Assembly (NCBI GenBank): GCA_013399695.1
Contig: VXAU01002436.1
Location: forward strand, 96,606 to 160,605
Direction: 5' to 3'
Source: Formicarius rufipectus
Taxonomy: Eukaryota > Chordata > Aves > Passeriformes > Formicariidae
DNA length: 64,000 nucleotides
The position numbers and the translations under genes are program-made. Shown in pieces: positions 27,701-42,700 of the stretch. The first letter of the stretch is position 1. Each line of letters opens with the position of its first letter. The notes beneath the pieces were generated by a model. It did no database searches and was not told the DNA's origin. It saw nothing but the letters and a program-made list of their open reading frames with translations.

Positions 27701-30700
27701 TTGAAGCTAATCAAGTGCCAGCCGTGTCTGAGAGGTAAATTGGTGCTGAGATGTTCTGCTGACTCCCTCTTCCTGCTTCACTGCCCAGGTGTGCTCTCCT
27801 TGGCTGGAATTTTGGGTCTGGTGTCTGATCCAAACCTCCGGTTTGGCACCTGAAAATGGAGCCTAAGAGGGGCGATAAATATAGCGACAGCTTTCCAAGG
27901 GGTACAGGAAAGGTAGAGAACAAAGTGTTTGCAAGGCGTTTTATCAGCTGGGAGTGCAGGGCCTGGATTTGGTGACTGGGGTGGATCTGGTCCTGCAGAT
28001 TTTGGGAGCAGCTCCAGCCACCTGCATTCAGCAGCCTTCCAGGGTGAGAGGGCACCTCTTCATCTGTGGGGTGGTTTGGGCAGGGTTCCATCAGCATCTG
28101 CAGAACACAGGGATGAATCTTGCAGGGAGAGAAAAGTGTGCTGAAAGGGATGTTAGTGCCTCCCCAGGGATGCTGCCTGTGTACCTGTGAGTCCCAGGCT
28201 GTCACTGCCCTGCTGGGATGGGTGAGCAGGGCAGGTGAGACCTAATGGCTACAGTTGTTGAGTGCTAATGAAGGCCAGGCTGGTTCACCTGGTACAAATG
28301 GAAGCAGTTCTCTGGGCAAGGCTGCCAGATCTTGTCTTGGGAAAGCTTGAGAGAGTGGTTACAAATTTTATGGAAGGGGTTCTTCCTGTCAGGTATCATC
28401 CCTAAGACTGAGACTGGGCATAAGAGATGATAAAGTCCAGAAAATGAGAGCTGGGTATCCCTGTGGTGTATCCCCTACTCAGACATCTGTTTTCCTTCCA
28501 AGGCTAGGCCTGTTGGCTTTGGGGGACAGCCTCAGCAATGTTCTCAGCTTTGTAGGACACCCAACCTTGTAGTCTCCAAAACTGATGTGTAGGGTGGTTT
28601 TTTGTTTTTGTTTTCTCATCAGCCTGTGCCTTGATGCTGCTGGCTAACTCGGTGTACAGGGCATATGCCATGCAAGTAGGGTCTGGTGCAGATGTGAGAA
28701 GGAGCTTTCATCCTTGGGCTTGGTTCAAGGCATGTCCCATCAGTGGCCTCCACTTGCTTCTTGCACAAAGCCACACAAAGTGTCCCCAACATGGGGTGCC
28801 AAGGCTGTGGGATTCGAGCTCCTGGGGCAGCATGTGCCAGGCACTTCCACCCACCCACTCTGTTTTCTGTTGCCTCTCCAGGTGGCCAGATGGGAGCACA
28901 AAACACGAGTGCTCAGCCGAGTCTGTGGCTCTGCACATGCTGCCTGTTACTGCCTGGGCGCCGTGATCCTGTTGCTGAACTGTGTGCGGAGCCACTGGTA
29001 AGGAGCCCACCCCACTGATATGTATCCAGGGAAAGAAATGCCCCTGTAGAGCCAGGGGGATGAGGAATAGTTGCTCTGCAGTGACTATCCAGCCCCAGAG
29101 TGTTGCTTTTCCATGGTTGGGTACTTGCAGCCAGCAGCAGATTTATTCCAGGGTTTGTAATAAAGACAAGGGATGTGGCAGCACAGCCAAAGCCATCAGT
29201 TTCACCAGCTGTGGAGTGTCACAGGTTTCCTTGCTCTGCTCCCTGAGGATGTTTCCTCTCCCCTGTGAGCAGCCCAGGTGACAGGAATGCTGTTTGCACA
29301 GGATGGATCACATGTAACAGCAGAAGTTTTTCATGTTCTTGTAGAAATCATAAACAAAATTAAAGCTGCTTTTAAGAAGCCGCAGTTTCCTGTGCAGAAG
29401 AGTGGGATTACCTGTGCACTTAGCAAACAGTCTCTTGAAACTCTTATCTGCCATCTCTAAACACTACCTGTGCTTGCTAATAGTATTGTATGACTGATAC
29501 ACTGTACAGCATGGGAATATGTCCTTTAAGGTTCCCAGTGCAGCTGAGAGGTTTTACTGCAGAAGATTTCCTCAATGCCAGCAATTTATCTGTGATCTGG
29601 TAGGCTTTATCTTCACGGCTGTTGGGAGAGACAGACTCACTAAATTGCCAGATTCAATTATACCAGGGTCAGAGCTAATGGGTTGTTTAGTACTCTGGGT
29701 AATTTCCCAGGCGCAGAGATCTCAGGTTGGAATTTGCACATGTATTTAAGAGCTCTGCCTTCCTGGAAATGACACCAGGACCTGCCCTTGCCCTTCTATG
29801 TTTGTCCCAGCTACTGCTGAAGGCAGGAACTGTAAGAAAGCTTGCAGTGAACAGGGCTGTAATCGAATGCAGGCAATGCAGAGGGCATGTGTGTGTGCTG
29901 CTGATGTCTTAGTGACACAGCGGGCTTGGATTTCGCTGGGGAATGTCTCAACAGTCTCTTGCACAAATTACATAGTCATTTGTTGTCTGGGAAGCAATGA
30001 AAAGCCTTGTGCCTGCCTTTAATTAAAAACACGGGTGATGGAAGGACAATCTCCATTCCCAGTGGTCCTGCTGGCTCCTGGGTCAGCGAGGCTCGCTGGG
30101 TCACAGCAAGGCACTGACTGGAAACTGCTGGGAGAGCCAAAGAGTCATCATCTGGCCCAGCACTACGTCACACTTTACCCCTGCAGAGTCCTCAGAGTCC
30201 TACCAGGGCTGGGATCACTGGCTCTGCTCTATCATGAGTCTCTGAGTGCTGTGGGATCGCTGGGTTTGGCTCTACTTGCACAGCACAGCAGTCAGGTCCT
30301 GAAGAAACAATAAGATCAATCCAGGGGGCTGGAAAAGCCCCACTTGGACCTTAGTTTTGGAGGAGAGTCTCTAGAAGATGAGGCAGAACACAGATGCAAT
30401 GCCAGCCCACTGCAATGGACCAAAGCCTTCCAGGTGATTGCAATGGGAAGTTAATTTTGCCCAGATGTTTCAACACGGTTGGGTTATTCTCTCACCTTTC
30501 CTTGGCACTGAAGGTGGCCTGAGTGATGGCCAGAGGCTTTAGAGGCTGTTAAGGCAAGTGTGGGAGTAATATGATGGTTTCAGGGTGATCATCAGAGCAG
30601 CAACTGCTGGAGTTATCCTAAAACACACCTGGGAGACTTGCTGCCTCCATTCCCAGCTCAGTGAGCCCTCCAAGGCATATTGCTCAAGCCTGGAGAGCTT

Positions 30701-33700
30701 TTGTTTCCTGGGAAGGATTTATCCTGCCCCTTTCCCTTGCATGAAGATACCAGCCAGGTGCAAACAGGGGTTCAGCTGACCAGTGCCACACAGGCACTGT
30801 CATGGTCAGGATGCTACAAGAGACACGTCTCACCTGCTCATGCTGTTTTATTTTTCCCTTTATTTTATTCTCTGAGTCACTTGTACTGGGTGTGCTGGTG
30901 GGAGCAGTTTTTCCACTCCTCAGCCCCATGGAGGCTGTGCTTCACATAACGGGCTGTGCAGAGCGTGCAGGATGCTGATAGAGAGCAAAAAGGCAGCCTC
31001 GGGGGTCCCTCCACCCCCAGTGCTGTAATCCAGCCTTTAAAATTCCTCTCTGCCTGCTCTGGGGACTTGTTATGTGGGTGGGGACTGCCAGGGAGCGACG
31101 AGGAGCCCAGGGGATGTCTCTTTTGGTTTTAAAAACCTGCTTCCTTTTTGCAATTGAATTTTTGAAAGGCTCCGAGCTGGGGGCGAAGGAAGGGAGGGCA
31201 GAACAGACAGAAACTTTGGGAGTGGGTTGGAATTTTGGCTGACAGTGCCCAGGAGCTGGGCTGTGGGGCTGCTCCACCACCCACCCCACACAAAGGTCTG
31301 TGCCGTGGTCCTGTCCTCAGCTCAGTGCCATGATGCTCTCACGCCAGCTTGGCTCCAAAGGGATACCTTGCGTGTAAGAAGAGGGATGTCTTTGTGCTCA
31401 ATTAAGCAATTAGGTGCTTCCCAGCTCTGAGCTTCATTATCAACTTTGCAGTCTTGCAGCTTGCAGTCCTGCCTCGCAATCCAGAGTGACCTGTGACCAG
31501 GGGGAACCTGCTTAGTCAAGTGCACAAGACAAGCATCCTTAATTGCTTTGGTGCAACGATTGTTTCCAGTACAACCGTTTCTTTCTGGAAGAAGCAGGGA
31601 ACTTCCATCACTGAGACTCTTATCTGTGAAAACAATTCCTGCACTTCTGAACTATCTGCGCCGCGTGTGCTGACCCGGCCATTTATGACTGTCATCTGTG
31701 TGACGTGGGACGTGACAACCTTTGCTGTCCTCCAGACTTGCAGCCAGTGTCACTCTTTCCACCCTCACCATGTTGTTGATATCTTTCCCTGCATCAGTTC
31801 TAAAATTAGTTGCTGGCGCTGCCTCTGAACCCTCCTGTGCTGCCTTTGGCACACCCTGACACACTCCCTGCCCCCGGGCAGGTACACAGGAACTTCTGAA
31901 CTTTGGGTCTTGGGATGTTTCCCTGAACGTAAAGGCAGCACCCACATGCACACCCATACTGGGGGGGTTGCAGGGTGAGGGGGTACCCAGGGCTGTGATG
32001 TTTCAGTGGGAATTAATCCCACAAAGACTGAGCCAGGCAGTGCCATTGGCAACCTGCTCAGTGGCTGGCATGAAGTCCTGCTTTGATGCCACACTCTGGG
32101 TATTGCCTTCTGTGTAGATTTCTTCCTTGGAGGTGATACTTCCAGGAAACCTAATCCACCTTGGGATGGGGTTTTGCACAGGAAAGGGGCTGTTTTGTCT
32201 TTGCCAGGTAGTGCCTCTCATGAATGAGTGAGCTGGAAGTGGCATCAATCCCAGAACCACGTGGCCCTGTGTGCAGAAGTGACCAAGTTTGATGATGGGA
32301 ATGGAGCTTGGCCTGCTGGATCTGATGCCCTCCTGAGCCACTCTGCCGGCAAGCTCTGATGGCTGTTCGGGAAAAGCCCCAGGCAGCCTGTGGCACCTCC
32401 TGCCTATGACATCCAGATGAGGAAACCAGGCAGCTGAGATGTGAGGTGGAGGGAGAGGCTGCTACAGCCTCCAACTGACCTAAATAACACACACGCACCG
32501 GTGCTGTCAGAAAAGCAAAGTCATTATTGGCAAAAGAAGCTGTGAAGATGATGACCAGGCTGACAATTGCCGGTGATATTGGCAGGACAATTTCAGTGTT
32601 GTTGAGGTTGCTGTTTTCAAATGAACAAGATCCTTTGTTTCAGAGTGTGCTGCTGGGCACGACTGGATGGTTTTTATCCCCATTGCCTCCTTTAGCTGAG
32701 AGGAACAAAACCCCAGGCATGGGGATGAAGTGACATCCCACACAGTGACTGTGGCACCTTGCAGTGGTGGCTGTTGTCACCAAAACCCTGGTTGCCTGCA
32801 CCACCGCTGCTTCCTTGCTGCCTGCTGGCCCCTGGCCCAATTCTGCCCCAATTGCATTTGCCAGCCCCAGTTTCCAGGCTGAGTTTTGGGATCAGGCAAA
32901 GGAAGCACTGCTGGGCTGCTCCCTGCAGCGACCCAGTTTGCTGGATGAGGTCTTTGTCCTGCTTTGCAGGAGAGGGATGACAAAATACACTTGCTGGGGG
33001 CCACCGAGAGAGGCACCCAGCAAAACCTAAAAAGCTCAGCTTCTCTCTTAGTACAGTATTTCCAGGTTTTCTTTTTCATGTGGCCTTTGGGGATGTGTTT
33101 TGGGCTGCAGTTTGTTAAGTTTTCTGGTTGAATAAACTGGTTGCCTGTTTATGCAAACCTGTCTGCAGGTCCTGTCCGTGTCCCAGCCAGAGGACCTGCT
33201 GCTGATTTCCCTCACTCCCAATTTCTTCCTGAGAGCCCACCAGTGCATGTCCACCCCCATATTTCAAAACCATTTTGAGTGGTTTTCCAGTTTATGTAGT
33301 TTATTATGTGGTTAGCAGGAACACAAGAGATTCAGAGTGGATATAAGGAAGAAATATTCAATGAGGAAATATTTTATGGGGAAACACGGGCACAGGTTGC
33401 TCAGAGAAGCTGTTGCTGTTCTATCCCTGGAAGTATCCAAGGCAAGATTGGATGGGGCTTGGAGCAACCTGGTGTAATGGAAGGTGCTCCTGCCCATGGC
33501 AGGACGATGGAACTGGGTGATCTTTAAGGTCCCTTCCAACCCAAACCAGCCTGTGATCCCCATGGAAGAGAGATGTAGTGGCCGTGTCTGAGAAAGCACC
33601 TCTCTGTTTTAGGAAGGGCGGGCAGAACAATGCCCACTGCCTGGGCTGCTCCCATCCTGCCAGGAGTTGGCCAAATCTGCCAGTTTGGCCAGAGGAGGGT

Positions 33701-36700
33701 TGATGGATTTGGGCTTTTCCCAGCTGGTGGAGAATGTGTGCCTCTGGTCTCATGCTTCACACTGGCAAGTGTGGGGAGATGTCAGGGAAAGCACCATTTT
33801 CAAAGTTTCCCTCTGCCAAAGCTGGGGGCACCTTCCCCGTGGTGGCAGCTGTCCTCATGAGAGCAGCCAGGTATGTGGTCAAAGTAGGTCGCAGCCACCC
33901 CACCCCTCCCTGTGTGGTATGAGAGATGGATGCTCCTCACCATGGCAATCGCTCCGCTCGGCACATAAAGCAATTCCAGGTACTGGGACAAAGCCTGGAT
34001 TTAATTGATGTCCTCTTGGGTGCTGAGCTGCGCCACTGCCTTGTCACGCAGCCAGAAATAAATGCTGTAACAAACGTGACTTAGAGGCACATGAAGAAGG
34101 GGACTGGTTTCGTGACAGATTGGCCGCACAACTGGCTCTCCAGCAAGAGAAATGCCCAAAACATTGTCCTTCCCTGCCAGGGAGGGAGAAACATGGCCAG
34201 GGAGGCTCCCTCACCATCGAGGAGCAGTTGTAGATGCCGGAATAATTGACGACTCCATGCTGCTTGTCATGGCCCGGCACCATAAATGCTTAAAAGGTTT
34301 ATTTACCAATTCTGAAAACTCCTGAGCGCATCATGTTTAATGCAAATAGAGAGTGTGTTTAGGAAGATATAAACCATTCCTAGAGGGAAAGGCAGTCCAT
34401 TATCTCTGTGCAAACACCTCCCTCTCTAGCTGTAAGCCAAACAGCAGGGAGCCCAGCAGACATGCTGATGAGAATAACTAATGCAGGCCTATCCGACCAT
34501 GGAAAGGAAGGATGTGATCATCTGGAGCAGGGGAGACAGCTTTGCCAAAACAAACCATACCATGTGCTGGATGCAAAGCTTCCAGTATTGATTCCCAGTC
34601 AACCAGTTCATGTTCCTGAAGCCACCTTTGTTCTACGTTCCAAGATGGGGTCGAGTCACCAGCATCTAACAGAGGAGCCTCAAGGATGTGAGAGAGTGTG
34701 AATCCAGCTTATCCAGAGTAAGAAGCAGCCTCTGAGGGCTGTGCTCTCAGAGTACCTCTCTCTGCTCTGCTATCTCTTCACCAGGGCCTGGGATCCAGGC
34801 AGATTCCAGCTTGGCATCTGCCTCCCCAGGGATCAGCAGCAGTGAGTTTTGATTGCTCTGAGATGCTTCCCAGTGCTGGTACCCTCTGGAGAGGTCCTGG
34901 CCAGATGTGGAGTCAAACCCCACTGCTGTGAAATGCATTATATGTGAGCAGGAATGTCACAGTGTGCTTTGACTGCACAGCCAGGCCAGGATTCCTCAGG
35001 CAGACAGGCACATCCCTGCAAGGGGATTGCTTCCTTCCCAAACCTAAGCAGTGCTGGTAGCAGGGACATGGATTTTTTTGGCTTCCTCATAGAAGAGACT
35101 TATATAATTTAAAAATAAACACTGGGGAAATGATGCAAAGGGGTGTGCAGCTGCTGCTGCTTCACAGTGCAACCAGATTTGTGTCTTCCCATCAGAAATG
35201 ATTTCAAGCTAAGCAAGTGTGAGCCTGGTGATTGCAGGGGGCTGTGCTGGGCACTGGAGGAGGGCCAGCCTGGGGCCACTATTACACTGCCTGGGGCCAT
35301 GCTGTCGTTCCTCTGCCAGTGCTTGGCTCTCTGGAAAAGGGAATTTCCCTGTAATTTCCAGAGTGTAAATCACTGTCTTCTTGCCCACTCCCAAGCATGT
35401 TACTTTTATTCTGTGTTTTGTTTCCTTGCTCCAGTCCAAAGTGAAGACTAAATGTCTTGCTCTGGGGTCCTAAAAACCTCTGAACAACAGAACATCTAAT
35501 AGGAACACGCTCTAAGGAGAACAAGAAATACCATTAGATCCCTAAACCACAGAATTTAAATATTAGCCTGGACTTGCTTGATGCTTTGAACTTATCATTG
35601 GGTCTTTGAGCCTTCAGAAGATGCATTTCCACCTGCCTTTCCATCAGCCATGCAGACAGGACTTTTTATTTGGGCAACAGAGAAAAAAATCCAAGGATTT
35701 CCAGGGCTTAGGGAAGAGGGACATCAGGGGGAAAAAGTAACCCAAGCCCTGCAGGTAGAATCATGGAAGCACTTTGCAGCCGAGGAGCCCGGGACCACAG
35801 ACAGGAGCAGCATTCCTGGCCCGTCACTCACAGGCAGCAGTGGCCAGAGGCATGGGAGAGCTGTTATTCCACTTGAATTTCAGCCTCCAGGGTGCTCATT
35901 ATAAAAAGGCTCAAAGTTTCCTACCTCATGTGTCAACAACATGTGGAGAGACACTGTGCAGAGCTCTGCGGGTCTGTTCTCTCCTCTCACTGTTATTAAT
36001 GGTGTATTTTTAATCACAGTGTTGTCTCCTTTGTCACCGTGGGTTTGTGTCGGAGCCATGTGCGATGCTGAGCCTGCCAAGCCCAGCTCTGGGCAGAGTT
36101 CAGGGGGCTGAAGGGAGGGGTCCCCATTTTTCCAATCACAAACAAGTATTTGGAAGGTCAGACCCAAAATGCCTGAGCCAGCCTGGAATGGAGGAGCTGT
36201 GTTCACACTTGAGAACGCCTCGTCTCTAGTATTTTCCTTTTGCCGTTCCAGTCCTCCCCCTGACTGTCAGGCTGCAACCCTGAATCACTCCTGGGCACGT
36301 GGCTGACACAGGAACACTGCAAAATATTTTGATGGAGGGGAGCGGGGGTGGGAGCACGAGATAATCCAGCCAATTGTTCCCAACCCTTCGAGTCCTGTGC
36401 TGAGGCATTGCATCCTCCAGCGTTTGCAAGGGCGTCTGTCCCAGAGCTCCCTGTCACTGGGAAAGCTGGGATGTGGTGAACAAGACAAAGCTGTTGATAT
36501 CATAAGGCAGGGGAGTTGATATTTCCAGGAGTGAGAAAGGATTGTGAGTAGAAACAGTTGCCCCAGGTCAAGCCCGGGCTGCACACAGGCTTTGGCTCCT
36601 TCTGTTTTGGGGAGGCTGAGGAGGTCCAGGTGGCAAAAGGGATCCAGAGAAGGGACCTCTTCAGCAACATCCTCCCCCAAACCTCCATCTCCCAGGGAGA

Positions 36701-39700
36701 GGTGGATCGTGTTGGTAATGAGTTGTTGTTTTTAACAGCCTGTGTTGTCTGTCCAACAGCTTCACAGAAGCCATGAAGAGCCAGCCAAAGCTGGAGTGCT
36801 GGGACTGCCACTGGACCTATTACTCAGGCTTGGCCATCTTGGCTGTAGGGACCTTGTTTGTCATCTCCAGCTTCTTAGCACTGGGATTCACTGGGACGTT
36901 CCTAGGTAAGCACGAAAAATCCAACAGCTTAACCAGAAAGTGCAGTTAATCCTCGCAGGGATCTCTTGCTAGGGCAGAGTCCTGTAAGAATTTCCTTGTC
37001 CTTGCCTTCAGGGCCTTATGATTCAAAGCATGATCCAACCATGCTGTCACCTCACATGGTGCAGTGGTTTTGTACAGTGAGTCCTATCACCTTCAGTGGC
37101 AAGCCTGAAAGTCTGGAGCACAGCTGATCATCTGCTGGTCCAAGCACCCTCCAGAAAAGGTGTGAGTGCAAGACCTCACAAGCAGCACCGGCACAGCAGG
37201 TGGGAACTGTCCAGCAGTCTTGCTCCGAGCACCCACCTGCTTGTCACACGTGCTAAGGCAGGATCTGATTTGATCTTCCCTCTGCAATAAACCTGATGTT
37301 CGTTGACAGACCCTTTTATCTGCCGCTTTATGGCAGAAAGCATTTTCCACTGTGCCTGCTTTCACATTTAGAGAGTAATTCTGTTAGCGTTGTTGACTTT
37401 AAAAACATGCCAGTATGTGTGGAATCCATAAAAATAAAGTAGAGACAGGAACAATAAATATCCAAGGAAAGGGGCAGCTCCCGCTGGCTGAAATAATCAC
37501 AGCCCCAGCTCTGACACCTCATTTAGGCTGTGCTTTTGCAAGTGCTTTACAAACCAAATTCAATTAACTCCTGTGGCGTCGCTAGGAAGAAGCGAGGGAC
37601 GTAATAAGCCTTCCTGGTTTCAAGTGGAGTTGCAAAGAAATGTGTTCAGTTGGCCAAAATCCTGCTGCCAGAAACCGAGCTCAGCACTCCTGAATGTGTC
37701 CCCTCACCTTTCATGTGCAGCCTTGTTTCACACCTCTGGGGCCACTGGGCACCAGCATTCTCCAAAATCACCTGTAGCCTCCGGGAGTGATGCTGTGCCT
37801 GTGGAGACATGTCCAGAGAGGCTGGGTACAGGAGCACCCGCCAGCAAGAGCTGCTTGAATGCTCCTGAAGTTCAGCCAGGTCTGGAGTTGGTTACGTAAA
37901 GCCTGATTCATCCGAGCAGGAGGATCCACTGGACCTCAGCCGCTGGGAAAAAGCAAACAAGTGAGTCAGGCTCGGCACAAGGGGTGAGAGGGGCCCGGTC
38001 CCCTGTCTCTGTGTCCCCCGGGGCACGGAAAAAGTGGGTGTTAATGGTCCATATGGGGCACTTCTGCCCCATCCTCTCTGCTGCCACCAGTGTCCCAGGC
38101 TGAGGCTGCCCAGCTCCAAGCCTTGCAGGAGGCAGCAGACACCAGCTCCCTCTGGCAGCTGTGCATGACAGGCAACAGGGCAGAGCTGAGTCAGGGTGGG
38201 GATATGACAGGACCACGTGCTGGTGCAGCCAGGCTGGCTCAGGACCTCTGCACTGCCGAGGCATGGCCCAGCTGGAGCCCCATGGAACATCCATTCTTGG
38301 ACCAATAGCAGCTTTTCTGTTGAGTCCATGGGTCCATCAGCAAACTCTTAATGGAGAATGTGGTGTCTTACCCAGCCATGGGGAAGCCTAGTAGCTCAGA
38401 AGTAGCCTAGTAGCCTAGAAGCCTAGAGCTACAAGGAGAGCCTTGTAGCTCTCTGAGGGTCTCACATGAGATATTCTCTTGCTCAGGACTCACTTGGCAT
38501 GGATACTTCCAACATCCTCCTGTGTGCAGGGTTTTAGTGCTGTGCTGGCACTGCAGGAGGAGCAAGGACTGCAGGGAGCAAAGGACCGCACTGCTTTGGC
38601 AAGAAGGGGCATCCAGCATGTTCTCACTATCAATATCTGAGCTCCAGAGAAGTTTGGAGAGAGCTTCTGACACATAGGCACTTCAAAAATTACCAGAACA
38701 GGATTTGATCTTTCCTTTGTGGGTTTTCATACAATAGTGAGTGCTGAACCAGGAAGGGCACAGAGACCACATCAAGGCTGCCTGTTGCACTCCCTCTTCA
38801 CAGTACCTGTAAGCTCTGGAGCAGCTGCAGAACACTTTGTCTCTGAAGTGTGGGCTAAACGGTGCAGTGGGAGCTGTGTGAGTCACCCCTCTCCAGCAAA
38901 CCTTGCTGTGCCAACCCCATCTCCCACACAGCAGCCCAGGCTCCAGCCCCTGTTTGCAGCAGCTGGATGCAGCCCCTCTACCTGGCAGATCATCCCCCAG
39001 TGCCCTGTGTCTGTGCCATGCCCTTGCTGGCACCCTCCACTGTGCTGTTTGCCCTGTTTCCCAAAAAACACAGTAACAAGGGCTTGGCTTCCCAAGGCCA
39101 AGGGCCTGGAGAGGAGGGTCTGTCTGCCTGAGCCAATCTGTCTCATTATCCCAGTTCTATTCCTTCCAGCACTGACCAAGATTTCAAGTCAATCTGTCTT
39201 GACCAAAGCCTGTTACTGGGCTTGGAGAAGCCAAAGGCTCTCTGGAGTGAAGCAGAGGTGGTTTTTCAGCCCTGGTTGTGCCCCAGGGACTCATGGGTGA
39301 CCTTGTAGAGTGCACCAAATGACTTTTTGCGGCTGTGATCCCAAGTGCCCACCCTGTGCAGTGAGATGGTTATATAGACTTCCAACAAAAAATAATTCCA
39401 ATTAGCTGCCAAAGTCCTTCAGCTTGACAAGGAGCCGATTCCTGATTTGGGGGCTAAATGGAGGCTCAGGAGATGCCCAGGGTGATGCTGTGCAAAACAA
39501 AGCACAGCATTTTCCTTTAGCCCCTGTCTGAACATAAAAACATAAAAACATGTAAACCACTTCTCCAGTGGTCCTGTTCATTGAACTGTGCAGGTTTGGA
39601 GGCAGAGATTACGCTGAGATTACAGCTCCTGGGGAGCTGACTGTGTGCTCCTGCTTGTGGGGATCCTGCCCAGAGGGTCCCACAGCCCCACCAGAGAAGC

Positions 39701-42700
39701 CCCTGCCAGCCCCATGGACCCAGGGCTTTGTGTGAACCTCCCTGGTGCCAGTGCCATTTGGGGAGCGAGCTGTTCAGCCCAAAGGCAAGGGCGGGCAGAG
39801 CATAATGAAGCATTTTGACACATAAAAAAAGCACAGAAACTGGGCTGTGGCAGGGGGTGATGTGTTCTTTCTACCAGAACAATCTCAGAGATGTATTGCC
39901 AAGTAACTGTGAGAACATATAGTATGAATACAAGGTAATTATCTCACTTAGTGGCCTGTAGTTAAAGCCCAAAAGCATTGTGTAATTGGGCAGGGGCTGT
40001 TTATCCTTAGAAATAAATGTTTTAGCACCATGTGAGGTCAAAGAAATTACACTACGATCCAGGTAATAATAATAACCTTGAATAGTTTGCTCTCCTGTAA
40101 TGCCTTTCATCTGGATTTGTGAGCACTCTCTCACCATACATTAATCCTCACCACCCTGGGTGCTCTAAGAAAGACTGATATTATGATCGGTGCACAATAG
40201 CGCCGGGAGGGACAGAGCAGACTTGCCCAAGGTCAGGGATCAGGCTGGCAGCAAAGCTGGGAACACAACCCAGAGTGGTGGCAGTGCCCTGGGCTGGAGG
40301 ACTGGCACTGCTCCTCACGGATCAGTGGGTGTGGGACATGGAGCTGTACAGGGGACAGAAGGGAAAGGGAGCTGGGGAAGGGCCCAGAGTACAAGTGATG
40401 AGAGGGAGCTGAGGGGGCTCAGCCTGGAGAGAAGGAGGCTCAGGGAGGACTTTCTCACTCTCTGCAACTCCCTGAGAGGATGGGAAAGTCAGGGAGGGGT
40501 TGGGCTCTGCTCCCAGGGAACAGGGACAGGAGGAGAGGGAACAGCCTCAAGTTGCACCAGAGGAGGTGCAACTCTATGTTAGGAAAAAAATCCTTCACTA
40601 AAGGGGTTGTCCAGCTGTGGCACAGTGGTGAAAGCACCATCCTTGGAGGGACTTAAAACACTTGCAGTGCTTTGTGGTCTCACTTGTAAGACCAACAGAA
40701 CCAGAGTTCTGCATCACGGGCCTTTCCCCCCCAAAATGCTGCTCACAAGCTGCACATCTCCTTGCTGTCATTTCTTTTCCAAGCTGCTTTCAGGAGGGTG
40801 GAAGGATTGCTCTGAGGTAGATGGGAAGCTGGTTGGATTCTGACTGTTCTGAAAGCTTTCCTCATTACAGATGACAATCACCTATTATCATCATCGTGCC
40901 AATAATTGAGTGTTTTGTAGGCAGATGTGCTATTTTCTGAAATTCTGAGAAATCCTCTGATCTGTGAGACGAGAGTGGCACTGGATGAGGGCATTTGGTG
41001 GTGGCAGTCATGATTATAACATCTCCAAACACCATTATGGGGCACTTGGGCTTATTTTCCCATTAAATGGATTTGATCCTGTGCATTTACTTCCTTGTCA
41101 AGTGACATCCAGTGGGCAGTTTTCAAATGAGAAAACCAGCATTAACCAGTTGGGACCTCCTCCTCCTCCTCCTGTGAGGAATGTGGCTGCCATAACCTCA
41201 TTGCAATGCAGGAACCTTCCTCACGGGCAAAGAGCCATTCCTGGAAAAACTGATAGACACAGAGTAAACAGGAAACTTATTTGTTGCTGTTTTCTCAGCC
41301 TGGAAGTTGGCAGTGAAACCCCTTTGCTCTGCATCCCTGGCAGGGATGCCTTGTGGCACAGGGAGCATACCAGTGTTCCAAAAGCCCACCGTGACTCCCA
41401 GTTTCAGGGAGACTAACCAAAAACTCTCTGTTTGCTCTTAGGTGATTATTTTGGCATCCTGATGGAGGCAAAAGTGACCAGCTTCCCCTTCAGCATCCTG
41501 GATAATCCCATGTACTGGGGCAGCACAGCCATCTACCTGGGCTGGTCCCTCATGTGAGTAGATGCCCCTACAAACACCTCTGGTTGTAGGGTGAGTGTGG
41601 AGTCTGGCAGGGCTGCATGGGGGGCCAGAGGGACACCTGATGTTGGCAGTCAGCAATTAAATGGCAGGGGAAGTGCAACATGCCCTGACTTCTGGCTTCC
41701 TGGCTATTTTTGTGCGTGGAAAATCTTGTGCTGTCATAAAAGACTTGCAGCTTTACTTGTAGAAAAATAAATAGTGGCCAAGGACTGGGGAGAGGAGGCA
41801 TCAGCAAATGCTCTGCAGCTGAACGAGTTCCTTGGCAGGCTCTGTTCGTGGAAAAATCAACAGTCAGGGCCAAATTCATGCGGGGTGTCACTCTGCAGGG
41901 GCAGGGCATTGATATGGGGAGCAGTGTGACCCTGTAATTACTCTGAAAAAAGCCAAACAAGCCAAGCCACCCTTTCCCCCACTGCACGGTGATAACACTT
42001 CCGAAACACTCCTCGTGTGATACAACACAGCTTAATAGCCTGCTTAGGAGGAAATGAATAGGCTGTAATTTAGCAACAAATGAGCAATATACTCCATTCA
42101 GTGTAACAAGTTTGATGTGGTTTTCATTTAATATCACATTTTATTTATTTGCCCAGGAGAATAAACCCTGGTTGTGTTACTTCAGGAGCCCACGGAGTGT
42201 TGTGGGCCATTATCACCAGATATTTTGCACTGGTGCTCCTTACTGTGACCACCTCTCTTCTACTTGGGTGGAAAAAATGAAGTGCTTTGCCACTTTCTAG
42301 TCATTTTTCCATCCATGTGTGCAGCCCTTGGTAATAAGTAAAGCTGATGGTTTCTCTCCTGTCTCCACTGAACCTTGCTGCAGTTCATTCTTCTCTTGAA
42401 ATCCCCTCCTGGTGCCATCAGGGATGGCTGCACAAGGCTGTTTCCCTTCCTGGCAGAGCCATAGCACTGGATGGGATGTAAATCCTGGGAGTTGGTGCAC
42501 AGGGACCAGAGTGAGCTCACTACTGGCAGTGCTGGGCAGGGTGGTTGTCCACAGGGTTGGCAGCAGCACAATGGAAGCGTGGATATTGCTGGGGGGAGTG
42601 GGGCAGAGCTGGGGCAGGATGAGTCCCCCCATCCCACACCACAACCTCCACAGCAGAGCAGAAGGAGGAATCAGACCTGGAGGAATTATAAGGAGATTGT

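Larger units (their letters stand above)
9750..28881 (+). other. PEMT: PEMT intron, 19.1 kb
   Basis: No exon, RNA gene or interspersed repeat recognised. It contains the candidate regulatory blocks listed separately, plus a further CpG-dotted AT-rich block near 14160-14640 and one near 19100-19560. All open frames are short and look random. Confidence 0.7.
36906..41441 (+). other. PEMT: PEMT intron, 4.5 kb
   Basis: Contains the 12-bp hairpin (38425-38452) and a forward CR1 fragment (40340-40680). An AT-rich stretch at 39870-40140 has no recognised function. Confidence 0.75.
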
